This document shows, piece after piece, positions 9,501-18,324 of a DNA stretch of 64,000 bases. Every line of letters begins with the position of its first letter. Position 1 is the stretch's first letter. Origin of the DNA: Prolixibacter sp. NT017 (lineage in GTDB: Bacteria > Bacteroidota > Bacteroidia > Bacteroidales > Prolixibacteraceae). The stretch is from contig NZ_BLAV01000001.1 in NCBI RefSeq assembly GCF_009617875.1, forward strand, positions 5,022,001 through 5,086,000, given 5' to 3'. A model generated the notes under the pieces. It saw only the letters and a program-made list of their open reading frames with translations. It had not been told where the DNA came from and made no database searches. Made by a program: the position numbers and the translations under genes.

Positions 9501-9559
9501 GGATGGATGAGGATAATAATGAGGGTGATTAATCCAAGCAGGTTTCTTTGGCACTTCAT
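6503..9559 (-). CDS. GH3 beta-N-acetylglucosaminidase fused to beta-lactamase-fold serine hydrolase (NagZ-AmiE-like)
   Basis: Exported two-domain enzyme of 1018 residues. After a signal peptide (MKCQRNLLGL...) comes a GH3 NagZ-type domain with KHFPGHGDTEKDSH at about residues 215-228, which carries the loop His/Asp acid-base pair, and nucleophile Asp in GLTVTDAMNMKG near 301. A GH3 C-terminal domain spans about 400-580. The second catalytic domain is class-C beta-lactamase-like, with SLTK at about 653-656, YSG near 770 and HSGFTG towards the C-terminus. Such fusions are common in Bacteroidota. It faces namZ across a 210-bp divergent region; in Bacillus the separate NagZ, AmiE and NamZ enzymes cooperate in cell-wall turnover. 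A TTG start nine codons upstream is rejected in favour of ATG 9559. Confidence 0.92.
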   Translation of the reverse strand: MKCQRNLLGLITLIIILIHPVMNQAANPVRPPFYAYENDAWVDSVFNSLSFEEKIGQLITVAAYSNKDEAHTQEILQQIAENKIGGLVFFQGGPIRQAELTNKYQQASKVPLLIGIDAENGLGMRLDSCISYPVAMAVGAVQDDSLVYQMGKDIGQQCKQMGMQVNFAPVADVNNNPENPIIGYRSYGQNVENVTRKAMMYALGMQEENILPTAKHFPGHGDTEKDSHKTLPVIPFGKERLDTLEIMPFHRLIYAGVGGIMVGHLDVPALDSTGTPASLSNPITGKLLHDELEFQGLTVTDAMNMKGASVKGPPGTADVMALAAGNDVLEFVTDPKAAIKAIKKAVRKGILTKEEIDQKCRKVLMVKRWTGLNNWHPVQTDSLYEDLTNPLYRLTSRELTKESLTLLQNKGNLLPLQNLDTLHIATVSIGRDYGTAFQKAVGQYLQVDNFHIDKNAPLKSLQKLLPQLKNYNLVIAAVNNFWMTPENNFHLTQVQLDVTNIISKMDNSVVVLFGNAYAANAFRDLNDARSVIMAYQETDDAESLAAQLIFGGIPAKGKLPVTLNKFFPVGTGIQTKALGRFSYTIPEAVGIDSHYLDQRIDSLVNIGLTQKAYPGCQILLAKNGKVFFHKCYGYRTYKNQVPVKPTDIYDFASLTKITGPLPALMKLADEGKFNVDDKFSKYWPEWNNTNKANIGIRDILAHQGQLEAWIPYWRSIVKPNGRFKHGYIRHRPTRKYSLRISDNMYLNHSFIDTIYSDIDKSPLLPKKAYVYSGLTFYLYPKIISNLTGENYQKYIHENFYGPLGASTVTYNPYLKYPINRMIPTEDDTFFRHRQIQGFVHDEGAAMMGGVSGNAGLFGDINDAAKIIQLYLNYGEYGGKRYISEATMKEWTRCQFPDNDNRRGLGFDKPLIDNSEKTIDEAYPAPSSSAASFGHSGFTGTFAWADPENGLLFMFFSNRVYPTRNDRKLYELNLRPRLHQAVYDALKRGLKNEYNEEKHVLKHSQEEEGGYPPVQNPPF

Positions 9560-9673
9560 GATGTCATCAGTTGTTGTAATGGACAATTTCGATTTTCGTA
9601 AAATTAGTAAATGGATTGTACTGTATCAGCTTATCCGGTATCAGAAATAGTTATTTTTACTTCAAGGTTCATG

Positions 9674-9718
9674 TTAAATTTGTATTTTAGTCGGAAGTAA
9701 TATGTATGACAAATTTAA
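9674..9718. promoter_or_regulatory. Inverted repeat with two facing -7-like elements
   Basis: TTAAATTTGT at 9674-9683 and its exact complement ACAAATTTAA at 9709-9718 are 25 bp apart in the divergent region between the GH3 fusion and namZ. Each arm contains TAAATTTG, a match to the Bacteroidota -7 consensus, one per strand. Neither arm has TTG at the ideal 19-bp spacing, so this could be paired promoters or an operator. Confidence 0.4.
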
Positions 9719-9773
9719 AATCTTAATCGATTAATCCTAACAATTTTCTGAATCAATCATAAAAACTGGGACT

Positions 9774-10949
9774 GTGAAAAATCATATCGTGCTCTTCTTT
9801 GTCGTTTTTCTTTTATTCTCTTGCGGAAATGCGAAAGAAAAACCTATCCTGCCGGGTGCTGAACAACCTGGAAAATATCTGCCTCTGCTGAAAGGTAAGA
9901 ATGTGGCGCTGGTCGTAAATCAGACTTCCATCGTTGATGGTCAGCATTTGGTCGATTTCCTGCTTGAAAAACATATTCCGGTGAAAGAGGTTTTTGCTCC
10001 GGAGCATGGCTTTAGGGGAAAGGCCGATGCTGGAGAGGAATTGGAGAATACGATTGATAAACAAACCGGTTTGCCGGTCATATCAATATACGGAAAAACG
10101 AAAAAGCCGAGCCAGGAGCAGCTAAAAGGAATCGATTGGGTGGTCTTCGATATACAGGATGTAGGTTGCCGTTTTTACACCTTTATTAGCACGATGCATT
10201 ATGTAATGGAGGCTTGCGCCGAAAACGGGGTGAAGATGATGATTCTCGATCGTCCGAATCCTAACGGTGATTATGTCGCAGGACCCATTTTGAAACCGGA
10301 GTTTCGCTCGTTTGTAGGAATGGATCCAATTCCGGTCGTTCATGGATGTACAATTGGTGAATTGGCGCGGATGATTAATGGTGAAGGTTGGCTGACGAAC
10401 CACGAAAAAGTGGATTTGACGGTGATTCCCGTGAAAAACTATAATCATCAAGACCGGTATTCTTTACCTGTAAAACCATCGCCCAACCTGCCAAACGACT
10501 TGTCTATCCGTTTGTACCCGTCGCTTTGTTTCTTCGAGTCTACCAGCGTGAGTGTCGGGCGTGGAACGCATTTTCCCTTTCAGGTACTGGGTTATCCCGA
10601 CCCGAAATTTGGCTCCTTTTCTTTTACGCCCGAAAGCATTGTTGGAATGGCCAAATCGCCGCTGCATATGGATGAGAAATGTTATGGCGAGGATTTTAGA
10701 GGGACGAAAAACGTTCCTCGCTTTACGCTGAAATATTTCCTGGATTGGTATCACCGTTTTCCCAACGAAAAAGATTTCCTGACCCGTGAGCGTTGGTTTA
10801 ATTTGCTGATGGGAACCGACACGGTGATCAAGCAAATTCGCGAAGGAAAGACCGAGCAGGAGATTCGTGCCTCATGGCAGCCTGAGCTAAATAACTATCG
10901 ACAGATTCGCAAAAAATATCTTCTTTATCCCGATAACGACCAAAACTAA
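9774..10949 (+). CDS. namZ: Exo-beta-N-acetylmuramidase NamZ (DUF1343) lipoprotein
   Basis: Releases terminal MurNAc from peptidoglycan fragments, probably at the cell surface or in the periplasm. It starts at GTG 9774; no ATG fits before the signal peptide, whose lipobox ends at Cys17 (LLFSC). Family motifs are APEHGFRGKADAGEE around residues 80-95, FDIQDVGCRFYTFI near 125-138 and LDRPNPNGDYVAGP near 158-171. The 391-residue length is normal. It is followed after 3 bp by the symporter gene. Its pairing with a NagZ/AmiE-like fusion recalls the Bacillus amiE-nagZ-namZ operon. The function rests on family knowledge. Confidence 0.9.
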   Translation: MKNHIVLFFVVFLLFSCGNAKEKPILPGAEQPGKYLPLLKGKNVALVVNQTSIVDGQHLVDFLLEKHIPVKEVFAPEHGFRGKADAGEELENTIDKQTGLPVISIYGKTKKPSQEQLKGIDWVVFDIQDVGCRFYTFISTMHYVMEACAENGVKMMILDRPNPNGDYVAGPILKPEFRSFVGMDPIPVVHGCTIGELARMINGEGWLTNHEKVDLTVIPVKNYNHQDRYSLPVKPSPNLPNDLSIRLYPSLCFFESTSVSVGRGTHFPFQVLGYPDPKFGSFSFTPESIVGMAKSPLHMDEKCYGEDFRGTKNVPRFTLKYFLDWYHRFPNEKDFLTRERWFNLLMGTDTVIKQIREGKTEQEIRASWQPELNNYRQIRKKYLLYPDNDQN

Positions 10950-10952
10950 ATT

Positions 10953-12401
10953 ATGAATCCATTTATTGTGCTGGCCGTCATCGGCGGTTATTTTCTCCTA
11001 CTGATACTTATTTCGCGGCTTACGGCGAAAGGGGCGAACTCTGATACTTTTTTTACGGCTAACCGGAAATCTCCCTGGTATGTGGTGGCATTCGGGATGA
11101 TTGGAGCCACGCTTTCGGGGGTTACTTTTATTTCCGTACCCGGAGAAGTCGGGAATTCGGCCTTTTCCTATTTCCAATTTGTTCTTGGGAATTTGGTGGG
11201 ATACTGGATTGTTGCCGGAGTGCTTTTGCCCATGTATTATCGTATGAACCTGGTTTCGATCTACGGTTACCTTGAAGAGCGGTTCGGACCGTCAGCCTAT
11301 AAAACCGGTTCCTTCTTTTTCCTTCTTTCCCGGACTATCGGAGCGGCATTTCGTCTTTACCTGGTGGCGGGCGTTTTGCAGCTTGCCTTTTTCGATGCGT
11401 TCGGAGTCCCCTTCTGGATTACGGTGATGATAAGTATTTTGCTGATTTGGGTGTACACCTATCGCGGAGGCATTAAAACGATTGTTTGGACGGATACGCT
11501 GCAGACTACTTTCCTGATTTCAGCGGTAGTTCTGACAATCCACTATATTCTGAACCACTTTGGCTGGTCGATTGGAGAAGCTTTTCAACATATTACCGAT
11601 CATCCCGATTCCAAAATCTTTCATTGGGGATGGCGATCAGGCAACAATTTCTTTAAACAGTTTTTTGCCGGCATGTTTGTCACGGTAGTGATGGTTGGTC
11701 TTGATCAGGATATGATGCAGAAAAATCTGACCTGCCGGAATGTCGGGGAAGCCCGGAAAAATATGATTTGGTTTAGTGCCAGCTTTGTCATCGCTGTTGC
11801 GCTGTTTCTGGGATTGGGTGTGTTACTCTACATTTTTGCTGCGAAGACAGGAACGCCTGTTCCTGCGAGAACTGATGATTTGTATCCGTTGCTGGCTTTG
11901 ACAAAAATGAATTTGTCCATCGGCATTGCTTTTCTGTTGGGGATTACGGCGGCGGCTTATTCAAGTGCCGACTCAGCCCTGGCATCATTAACCACGGCAT
12001 TCTGTGTCGACTTCCTGAAATTCCAAAAACGAACGGATGCGAAGAAAGAGAAGGAGCGGAAATTGGTGCATATGGGGTTTTCGGTGATTCTGTTTTTTGT
12101 TATCGTCATTTTCCGGGTTATCAACGATGAAAGTGTGGTTGTGGCGCTCTTCAAGGTGGCTGGATATACTTACGGTCCGCTGCTTGGATTGTTTGCTTTC
12201 GGTATGCTTACAAAGTACAAGGTAAACGACCGCGCCGTTCCCTACTTAGCCGTAGTAGCTCCGCTTATTAGTTGGGCGATTGATACATGGTCGGAACAAC
12301 TTCTTTTTGGTTACCGGTTCGGATTTGAGATTTTGATACTAAACGGTGGACTAATGTTTTTGGGGCTTCTCCTTTTTCGTAAAAAATATTTCGAAAGTTA
12401 A
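10953..12401 (+). CDS. Sodium:solute symporter (SSS family)
   Basis: Inner-membrane sodium-coupled uptake protein of 482 residues with about 13 hydrophobic segments. The N-terminal region carries an SSS pattern (DTFFTANRKSPWYVVAFGMIGATLSGVTF), and the central GLDQDMMQKNLTCR segment resembles the sugar/sialate branch of the family. The start lies 3 bp after the namZ stop, so the two are almost certainly co-transcribed. Context suggests an amino sugar such as MurNAc or GlcNAc as substrate; this is inference and the protein sequence alone does not settle it. Confidence 0.88.
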   Translation: MNPFIVLAVIGGYFLLLILISRLTAKGANSDTFFTANRKSPWYVVAFGMIGATLSGVTFISVPGEVGNSAFSYFQFVLGNLVGYWIVAGVLLPMYYRMNLVSIYGYLEERFGPSAYKTGSFFFLLSRTIGAAFRLYLVAGVLQLAFFDAFGVPFWITVMISILLIWVYTYRGGIKTIVWTDTLQTTFLISAVVLTIHYILNHFGWSIGEAFQHITDHPDSKIFHWGWRSGNNFFKQFFAGMFVTVVMVGLDQDMMQKNLTCRNVGEARKNMIWFSASFVIAVALFLGLGVLLYIFAAKTGTPVPARTDDLYPLLALTKMNLSIGIAFLLGITAAAYSSADSALASLTTAFCVDFLKFQKRTDAKKEKERKLVHMGFSVILFFVIVIFRVINDESVVVALFKVAGYTYGPLLGLFAFGMLTKYKVNDRAVPYLAVVAPLISWAIDTWSEQLLFGYRFGFEILILNGGLMFLGLLLFRKKYFES

Positions 12402-12431
12402 AAAATGTTAAAGGAAATTAATAATTATTAC

Positions 12432-12439
12432 TATATTTG
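12432..12439 (+). promoter_or_regulatory. Candidate -7 element for the beta-helix lipoprotein gene
   Basis: TATATTTG matches the Bacteroidota TAnnTTTG consensus and lies 55 bp before the ATG at 12495. The expected -33 position holds TTA, not TTG, so support is modest. Confidence 0.35.
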
Positions 12440-12494
12440 AATGGGGAAGGTCGCTCCTTCCTGACCATGATATTGAGAGCGCTTAATAAAAACT

Positions 12495-13940
12495 ATGAGG
12501 GGATTTTTTAAAATACTGATTGTGATGTTGTTGGTATACCTTTTTGCTTCCTGTGAAAAGGAAAATATCAATTCATCGAACGATGCCCTTCTGCGTTTTT
12601 CTACTGACACAGTTGCCTTCGATACCATTTTTACCTCCATTGGGTCGCCTACCCACAACGTCCGTGTCGTTAACCCGACGAACAGTACCCTCATCATCTC
12701 CTCAATTAAGTTGGCAGGCGGCAATAAAAGTGGTTTCCGTTTGAATGTGAATGGAGAGGTGGCCAATGATGTTTACGATGTGGAAATCCCTCCCAATGAC
12801 AGCATCTTTATCTTCGTGGAAGTAACGCTCGGCGAGAACGGGGGAAATATTCCCATGGTCGCCGAAGATTCAATTGTTTTTAGTGTAAACGGCGTCGTAC
12901 AGGATGTAAACTTAATTGCCTGGGGACAGGATTTTAAGCGAATCAATTCCAAAGTAATTGGAACGAATACCTGGACAAATGAGAAGCCGTACCTCGTTTA
13001 CAATTATGCCTATGTCGATTCCGGTGCCGTTTTAACGATTGAGCCGGGAACTGTTATTTATTTTCATGATGGTGCCGGTTTTTATGTGAAAGGGACACTT
13101 GATGTTCAGGGAACGGAAAGCGAGCCGGTCGTCTTTCAGGGCGATCGACTTGAATCGATGTATAGTGATTTGCCCGACCAGTGGAACGGTATCATTCTCT
13201 TTTCCGGAAGTCACAACAATCGGTTTGAGCATGCCGTAATTAAAAATGCGAACATTGGACTTCAGGTGGGAACCATCGAACACGAAGGATTCGCATCAGT
13301 TGAACTTGCCGATACCCGGATTGAAAACATGAGCTGGGCCGGAATATGGGCTATGAAGTCGAAAATTCTTGCCAGTAACTGTGTAATTTCCAATGTACGT
13401 TACTATAATACGGCGTTATTGCTGGGCGGTGATTATCAGTTTTATCACTCCACTTTTGCCAATTATTACAATGCACTTTCAACAGGTATCCGAAATACGG
13501 AAACACTGATTGTTTCGAATTACCTTGTCGACAGCAAAACCGATATGCGTTATGTGGGCGATATGACTGAGGCTACATTTGGGAACTGTATTGTAACGGG
13601 TAACCGCTCAAATGAAGTTTTGGTACGGATGGACAAGAAGGGGGAGAGCAACTACTTGTTTGATAATTGTATGCTGCAACTTGGTGATACAATTGATATT
13701 GACAATAACCCGCATTACCTGGGCATTCTTCGTAATGTCGATCCTCGTTTTATCGATCCGTATAAGGGCAATTTCCAGCTTGACACACTTTCCGCAGTGA
13801 AGGATGTCGGAAAGCTGAGCTATGCTAAGATGTTTCCTAATGATTTCCTGGGGGAAAGCCGTTTAGACGACGCCGGGCCTGATTTAGGTGCCTATGAGCG
13901 GATTGAAAAGGATCCGGAAAAAACGGCTGAATCGAAATAA
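12495..13940 (+). CDS. Surface lipoprotein with beta-helix domain
   Basis: A 481-residue putative lipoprotein: hydrophobic N-terminus with lipobox FASC, then SEKEN-like polar residues. Residues of about 30-140 look like an Ig-like or choice-of-anchor beta domain (VRVVNPTNSTLIISSIKL). The following 300 residues show repeated short strands with Asn/Gly turns (GTVIYFHDGAGFYVKGTLDVQG) as in right-handed parallel beta-helices. No catalytic residues are evident, and Bacteroidota relatives are generally unnamed. The EEP-family gene follows immediately, suggesting an operon. Confidence 0.8.
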   Translation: MRGFFKILIVMLLVYLFASCEKENINSSNDALLRFSTDTVAFDTIFTSIGSPTHNVRVVNPTNSTLIISSIKLAGGNKSGFRLNVNGEVANDVYDVEIPPNDSIFIFVEVTLGENGGNIPMVAEDSIVFSVNGVVQDVNLIAWGQDFKRINSKVIGTNTWTNEKPYLVYNYAYVDSGAVLTIEPGTVIYFHDGAGFYVKGTLDVQGTESEPVVFQGDRLESMYSDLPDQWNGIILFSGSHNNRFEHAVIKNANIGLQVGTIEHEGFASVELADTRIENMSWAGIWAMKSKILASNCVISNVRYYNTALLLGGDYQFYHSTFANYYNALSTGIRNTETLIVSNYLVDSKTDMRYVGDMTEATFGNCIVTGNRSNEVLVRMDKKGESNYLFDNCMLQLGDTIDIDNNPHYLGILRNVDPRFIDPYKGNFQLDTLSAVKDVGKLSYAKMFPNDFLGESRLDDAGPDLGAYERIEKDPEKTAESK

Positions 13941-13946
13941 TTGCAT

Positions 13947-14969
13947 ATGTCATTGCCGCTACTGGCTATTTTATTCATGGTTAATCTTCTCTCTCCGGAA
14001 TCTCAATCCAAATCGAAAAATGATTTCACCATTGTTTTCTACAATGTGGAGAACCTGTTTGATGTAAAGAATAATCCGGAAACGAAGGATGATGATTTCA
14101 CTCCTGCCGGACAGAACCACTGGAGTTATCACCGTTTGGACGCCAAAATACAACACATCTACAAAGCTTTGATTGCTGCCGGGAAAGGAGAATTCCCGGA
14201 TGTGATCGGATTGGCTGAAATTGAAAATAGGTGGGTGGTTCGGCGACTAATCGATAGTACACCTCTAAGTCGCGTTCCCTACGGTATTATTCACAAGGAC
14301 TCGCCTGATCCCCGCGGCATTGACGTGGCGCTGCTCTATAGGAAAGACCGGGTAAAACCGGTCGATTTTGATTTTTTACGTGTGGTGAAAGAAGGAAAGC
14401 GGCAGTTCGAGTCGCGTGATATTCTTTACTTTTCAGGAAGCTTAAATGGCGACACGGCTCATTTCTTCGTTAATCACTGGCCCAGCAGGTACGGAGGCTA
14501 CATGGCTACAAAGAAGAAGCGTAACTTCGCAGCCCGCATTTTGCGACAACGTATTGATTCAATTCTGGCGGATGAACCGGCTGCACATATTTTAATGATG
14601 GGCGACTTCAACGCGACCATGAATGAAGGTTGTTTACGGGATGTTTTGCACGCGGCTCAGTATAGCACTGTCGGGGGATATGATTCGTTGATAAATCTTA
14701 CTGGTATATGGAGAGATGAAGCGACCGGAACGTTATGGAATAGGGGAGAATGGGCAGTCTTCGACCAGTTTATTTGTACGCCTTCGTTACTCAACGGAGC
14801 CCGGCTCAAACTCGATATTTCACGCACCTACATTTGCCGCGAAGCTTTTTTGCTGGAGGCAGATGAAAAATACCTGGGTAGTAAACCAAACCGAACTTAC
14901 CTCGGTCCTGCTTATCACGGAGGTTTTAGCGATCATCTTCCGATTGTTACAGTGCTCGGCTCTGAATAG
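13947..14969 (+). CDS. Endonuclease/exonuclease/phosphatase family protein, exported
   Basis: The EEP fold is shown by FYNVENLFD near the N-terminus, IGLAEIEN (metal-binding Glu), FVNHWPSRYGG (catalytic His region), MMGDFNA (Asp/Asn pair) and FSDHLPIV (terminal Asp-His). A hydrophobic leader (MSLPLLAILFMVNLL) suggests export. The ATG at 13947 is preferred over an upstream TTG, giving 340 residues. The gene starts 6 bp after the lipoprotein stop. The target, nucleic acid or a phosphoester, cannot be told. Its stop is one base from that of the convergent CCA-type gene, with no terminator between. Confidence 0.88.
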   Translation: MSLPLLAILFMVNLLSPESQSKSKNDFTIVFYNVENLFDVKNNPETKDDDFTPAGQNHWSYHRLDAKIQHIYKALIAAGKGEFPDVIGLAEIENRWVVRRLIDSTPLSRVPYGIIHKDSPDPRGIDVALLYRKDRVKPVDFDFLRVVKEGKRQFESRDILYFSGSLNGDTAHFFVNHWPSRYGGYMATKKKRNFAARILRQRIDSILADEPAAHILMMGDFNATMNEGCLRDVLHAAQYSTVGGYDSLINLTGIWRDEATGTLWNRGEWAVFDQFICTPSLLNGARLKLDISRTYICREAFLLEADEKYLGSKPNRTYLGPAYHGGFSDHLPIVTVLGSE

Positions 14970-14970
14970 C

Positions 14971-16404
14971 TTATTTGACCGGCTTTAATCCCATTTCTTT
15001 GGCCTTTTCAATCATGAACTGAAAAGCTTCCTCGTAATTGTTGTGAATAATTCCGTCCAGGATGGCTTCTTTAATAGCGGCTTTCAGTTCGCCTACTTCC
15101 CGGCTAGGGCTTAGGCCGAAAGTATCCATAATGACTTCCCCCGAAACCGGAGGCTGGAAATTACGAATGGCATCACGCTCTTCCAGATCCCGCAATTTTT
15201 GTCGAACGATCCGGAAGTTGTGCATGTACCGCTTAACCTTGTCAGCATTTTTCGAGGTAATATCAGCTTCACACAGAGTCATCAGGTCTTCAATATCGTC
15301 GCCGGCATCGAATAGCAGGCGGCGGACAGCCGAGTCGGTTACCTCTTCTTCAGACAGAACAATGGGACGCATGTGCAGCAAAACCATTTTTTGCACATAC
15401 TTCATCTTCTCATTCAGCGGAAGCTTTAGCCTTTTGAATAACGACGGGATCATTTTCGAGCCAATGAAGTTGTGCGCATGAAATGTCCAGCCCTGACCAT
15501 CGACAAAGCGTTTGGTAGCAGGCTTGGCAATGTCGTGCAGAATGGCCGACCAGCGTAACCATAAATTGTCGGTGTTGGGACAAATACGGTCGAGCACTTC
15601 AAGGGTGTGGTAGAAGTTGTCTTTGTGGCTAATACCTTTCTTTATCTCGCGGCCTTTCAGTTTGACAAATTCCGGAAAAATGATGGGTAACAAGCCGGTT
15701 TTATCCAATAATTTGAAACCGACGGATGGTTTGGCTGACAGAATGATTTTGTTCAGCTCGTCCACAATTCGCTCCATCGACACGATTTCAATCCGGTCGG
15801 CCTGCTCGGTAATCGCCTCCAGTGTTTTTTCCTCGATATGGAAACCCAACTGGGTGGCGAAACGAATAGCCCGCATCATGCGAAGCGGATCGTCGGAAAA
15901 AGTGATTCCCGGCTCCAGCGGTGTACGGATGATTTTGTTGTCGAGGTCATCCAATCCGCCAAACGGATCGAGTAGTTCTCCGAAGCGTTCCTTATTCAGC
16001 GAAAGCGCCAGCGCGTTAATGGTAAAATCGCGTCGTTTCTGGTCATCTTCCAGCGAGCCGTCTTCCACTATGGGTTTGCGGCTGTCGCTTCGGTATGACT
16101 CTTTCCGGGCACCGACAAATTCAAAATCGATATTATCGAATTTGAACATCGCCGTTCCGAAATTCTTGAAAACCGAAACATTGAGCTTGGGGTTGATCGC
16201 TTTCGCCACGTCGCGTGCCAGCGAAATACCACTGCCTACCGTGACAATATCTATATCGTAGTTTTCCCGTTTCCGGTCGAGCAACAAGTCTCTCACGAAA
16301 CCTCCGATGACGTAGGTTTCCAGGTTTTGCTCGTCCGAAATTTCGGCAATGCTACTAAATACTCTGTGCGTTAGTTTTGATTTAAAATTCTGCCGATCAG
16401 GCAT
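14971..16404 (-). CDS. CCA-adding enzyme / poly(A) polymerase family with HD domain
   Basis: Class II nucleotidyltransferase likely to build or repair the tRNA 3' CCA end; no tRNA gene in this window encodes CCA, which fits. [10 protein letters not shown] at about residues 34-43 and the catalytic pair D50/D52 (YDIDIV) mark the active site. [11 protein letters not shown] follows near 130. A C-terminal HD domain contains LHDIAKP. The 477-residue length is typical of Bacteroidota members. It is divergent from thioredoxin and convergent with the EEP gene. Confidence 0.92.
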   Translation of the reverse strand: MPDRQNFKSKLTHRVFSSIAEISDEQNLETYVIGGFVRDLLLDRKRENYDIDIVTVGSGISLARDVAKAINPKLNVSVFKNFGTAMFKFDNIDFEFVGARKESYRSDSRKPIVEDGSLEDDQKRRDFTINALALSLNKERFGELLDPFGGLDDLDNKIIRTPLEPGITFSDDPLRMMRAIRFATQLGFHIEEKTLEAITEQADRIEIVSMERIVDELNKIILSAKPSVGFKLLDKTGLLPIIFPEFVKLKGREIKKGISHKDNFYHTLEVLDRICPNTDNLWLRWSAILHDIAKPATKRFVDGQGWTFHAHNFIGSKMIPSLFKRLKLPLNEKMKYVQKMVLLHMRPIVLSEEEVTDSAVRRLLFDAGDDIEDLMTLCEADITSKNADKVKRYMHNFRIVRQKLRDLEERDAIRNFQPPVSGEVIMDTFGLSPSREVGELKAAIKEAILDGIIHNNYEEAFQFMIEKAKEMGLKPVK

Positions 16405-16554
16405 ATGGAGCTATTTATGATTAATTGCTAATTCTCAAATTGTTGACAAAAATAGTAGTTTTCGCCGAACTTGCCTTTCTTTGTCCCGGAAGGGAACAAT
16501 GACAGATATTCATTTGTTGACCTTTTGAATAACTTATCATGAAAATTGTAATCT

Positions 16555-16914
16555 ATGCTTGAACATTTAACAAAGGACACATTCAAAGCGAAAGTATTCA
16601 ACTTTGAAGAAAATCAAGAATGGAAATATGAAGGCGATACTCCCTGTATTATAGACTTTTACGCAGACTGGTGTCAGCCATGTAAGATTGTTGCGCCTAT
16701 CCTGGAAGAGCTTCAGGAAGAGTATGGCGACAAACTGGTGATTTACAAAATTGACACCGAGGCCGAGCAGGAATTGGCCGGTATGTTTGGTATTCAGAGT
16801 ATTCCGTCCCTACTTTTCGTCCCCGTAAACGAACAACCACAAATGGCGATGGGAGCATTGCCAAAAGATACTTTCAAACAGGCCATTTCGGATGTGTTGA
16901 AGGTGGAGAATTAA
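16555..16914 (+). CDS. Thioredoxin family protein
   Basis: Cytoplasmic disulfide oxidoreductase of 119 residues. The active site WCQPCK has Cys40 and Cys43; the canonical Gly-Pro is replaced by Gln-Pro. The cis-Pro segment SIPSLLF is present. An N-terminal extension of about 25 residues precedes the core fold. It is a single-gene unit convergent with murF, sharing the GC-rich hairpin between them. Confidence 0.9.
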   Translation: MLEHLTKDTFKAKVFNFEENQEWKYEGDTPCIIDFYADWCQPCKIVAPILEELQEEYGDKLVIYKIDTEAEQELAGMFGIQSIPSLLFVPVNEQPQMAMGALPKDTFKQAISDVLKVEN

Positions 16915-16941
16915 TATTCCTGATATTGACAATTTTATTGA

Positions 16942-16976
16942 AGGCGGGTTGAATTTGATTCGGCCCGCCTATAATT
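16942..16976 (+). terminator. Terminator after thioredoxin
   Basis: Stem AGGCGGG (16942-16948) and CCCGCCT (16964-16970) followed by ATAATTTTT. The right arm overlaps the stop codon of the convergent murF gene (TAG at 16969-16971). Confidence 0.75.
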
Positions 16977-18261
16977 TTTCTACCAACGATTCCAGTTTCA
17001 TTCCTCTGGAGCCTTTTATCAGGAGGTAAAAACCCGAAGGTTTTAAATTTCCCAAATAGTTTTTGGCTTCTTCAGTTGTTCGAAAAGACTTGAAAGAGTC
17101 GGGCATTTGGCATTTGGAAAATTCCGGGCCGACCAAAAGAACAAAATCGGGTTCATTCGCGGCTATCCGGTCGACCACCTTTTGATGCTCTTCTGCCGAA
17201 GTTGTTCCCAGTTCCAGCATGTCGCCCAAAATTACTCCCTTCGGACTATTGTTAATATGCTGAAAAGTATCGAGGGCCACCTGCATGCTCGATGGGTTGG
17301 CGTTGTATGCGTCGAGTTGAAGCTTGTTGCTATTGCTTTCGATGAACTGTGAGCGATTGTTGGCCGGAACATAATTCTCCAGCGCTTCCTTAATTTTCAG
17401 CGGGTCAATTCCAAAGAAGCTACCAACAGTTGCAGCTGCCAGCGCATTCTCCAGATTGTAACCACCGATGAGCTTGGTTTTGATATAGAGCCATCCTTTC
17501 GGGAATTTTAATTTGCAAACCATAAATGGATTGGCCTCGATTAATTCGCCTTGGAAACCGTCTATGTTTTTGTCTGTAGTATACGGTAAGTTCGGTGTCT
17601 CTCCTGCCATTTCTTTTAGATGAGAATTGGCCTGATTGATGAATATCTTTCCTCCGGTTCGCTCTATGAAGCGATATAACTCAGCTTTGGTTCTTTTTAC
17701 TCCTTCGAAAGAGCCGAATCCTTCAATGTGCGCTTTCCCCACGTTCGTGACCAGGCCGTAGTTGGGAAGAGCAATTTCACAAAGTGTAGCAATTTCTCCG
17801 GGATGATTGGCTCCCATTTCCACAATCCCAAGTTCTGTTTCAGGAGTCATTGATAGCAGAGTCAAAGGTACACCGATGTGGTTATTCAGGTTGCCTTGCG
17901 TGAATACGAGGTTAAATTTCTTTGAGAGCACTGCAGCGGTTAATTCCTTGGTTGTGGTTTTACCGTTCGAGCCGGTAATGGCCAAAATTGGCAGATTCAA
18001 TTGCTGACGATGATAACGCGCTAACTCCTGAAGGCTCTCCAAGACATTCTCTACGTAAATGATGCGCGAATCTGTTGCGTATTTTGTTTCGTCAACGATG
18101 GCATAGGCCGCACCTTGATCAATTGCATTGGCTGCAAATTGGTTGCCATTGAAGTTGTCTCCTTTTAAAGCAAAAAAAAGGCATCCCTCTTTGATATTCC
18201 GGCTATCCGTCGAAACGCTCGGATGCGATAAAAACAGCTGATAAAGTTCTTCTGTAGTCAT
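16969..18261 (-). CDS. murF: UDP-MurNAc-tripeptide--D-Ala-D-Ala ligase
   Basis: Cytoplasmic ligase that completes the UDP-MurNAc-pentapeptide precursor. Mur-ligase P-loop ITGSNGKTTT with GSNGKTTT at residues 97-104; VEMGANHPGEI and VTNVGKAHIEGFGS are family hallmarks. At 430 residues the length is normal. Downstream of gldJ on the same strand, but a strong terminator lies in the 63-bp gap, so some independent transcription or read-through is expected. It is not in a dcw cluster here. Confidence 0.95.
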   Translation of the reverse strand: MTTEELYQLFLSHPSVSTDSRNIKEGCLFFALKGDNFNGNQFAANAIDQGAAYAIVDETKYATDSRIIYVENVLESLQELARYHRQQLNLPILAITGSNGKTTTKELTAAVLSKKFNLVFTQGNLNNHIGVPLTLLSMTPETELGIVEMGANHPGEIATLCEIALPNYGLVTNVGKAHIEGFGSFEGVKRTKAELYRFIERTGGKIFINQANSHLKEMAGETPNLPYTTDKNIDGFQGELIEANPFMVCKLKFPKGWLYIKTKLIGGYNLENALAAATVGSFFGIDPLKIKEALENYVPANNRSQFIESNSNKLQLDAYNANPSSMQVALDTFQHINNSPKGVILGDMLELGTTSAEEHQKVVDRIAANEPDFVLLVGPEFSKCQMPDSFKSFRTTEEAKNYLGNLKPSGFYLLIKGSRGMKLESLVEKL

Positions 18262-18274
18262 GGTCTAAAAATAA

Positions 18275-18303
18275 AAAACCTCAGCCAAAAATGCTGAGGT
18301 TTT
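18275..18303 (-). terminator. Terminator between gldJ and murF
   Basis: Stem AAAACCTCAGC (18275-18285) and GCTGAGGTTTT (18293-18303) with a 7-nt loop. Read leftwards it runs into TTTTTTATTTTT, a strong intrinsic terminator for gldJ. Confidence 0.88.
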
Positions 18304-18324
18304 CAATTGGTAATATTTTTATGG

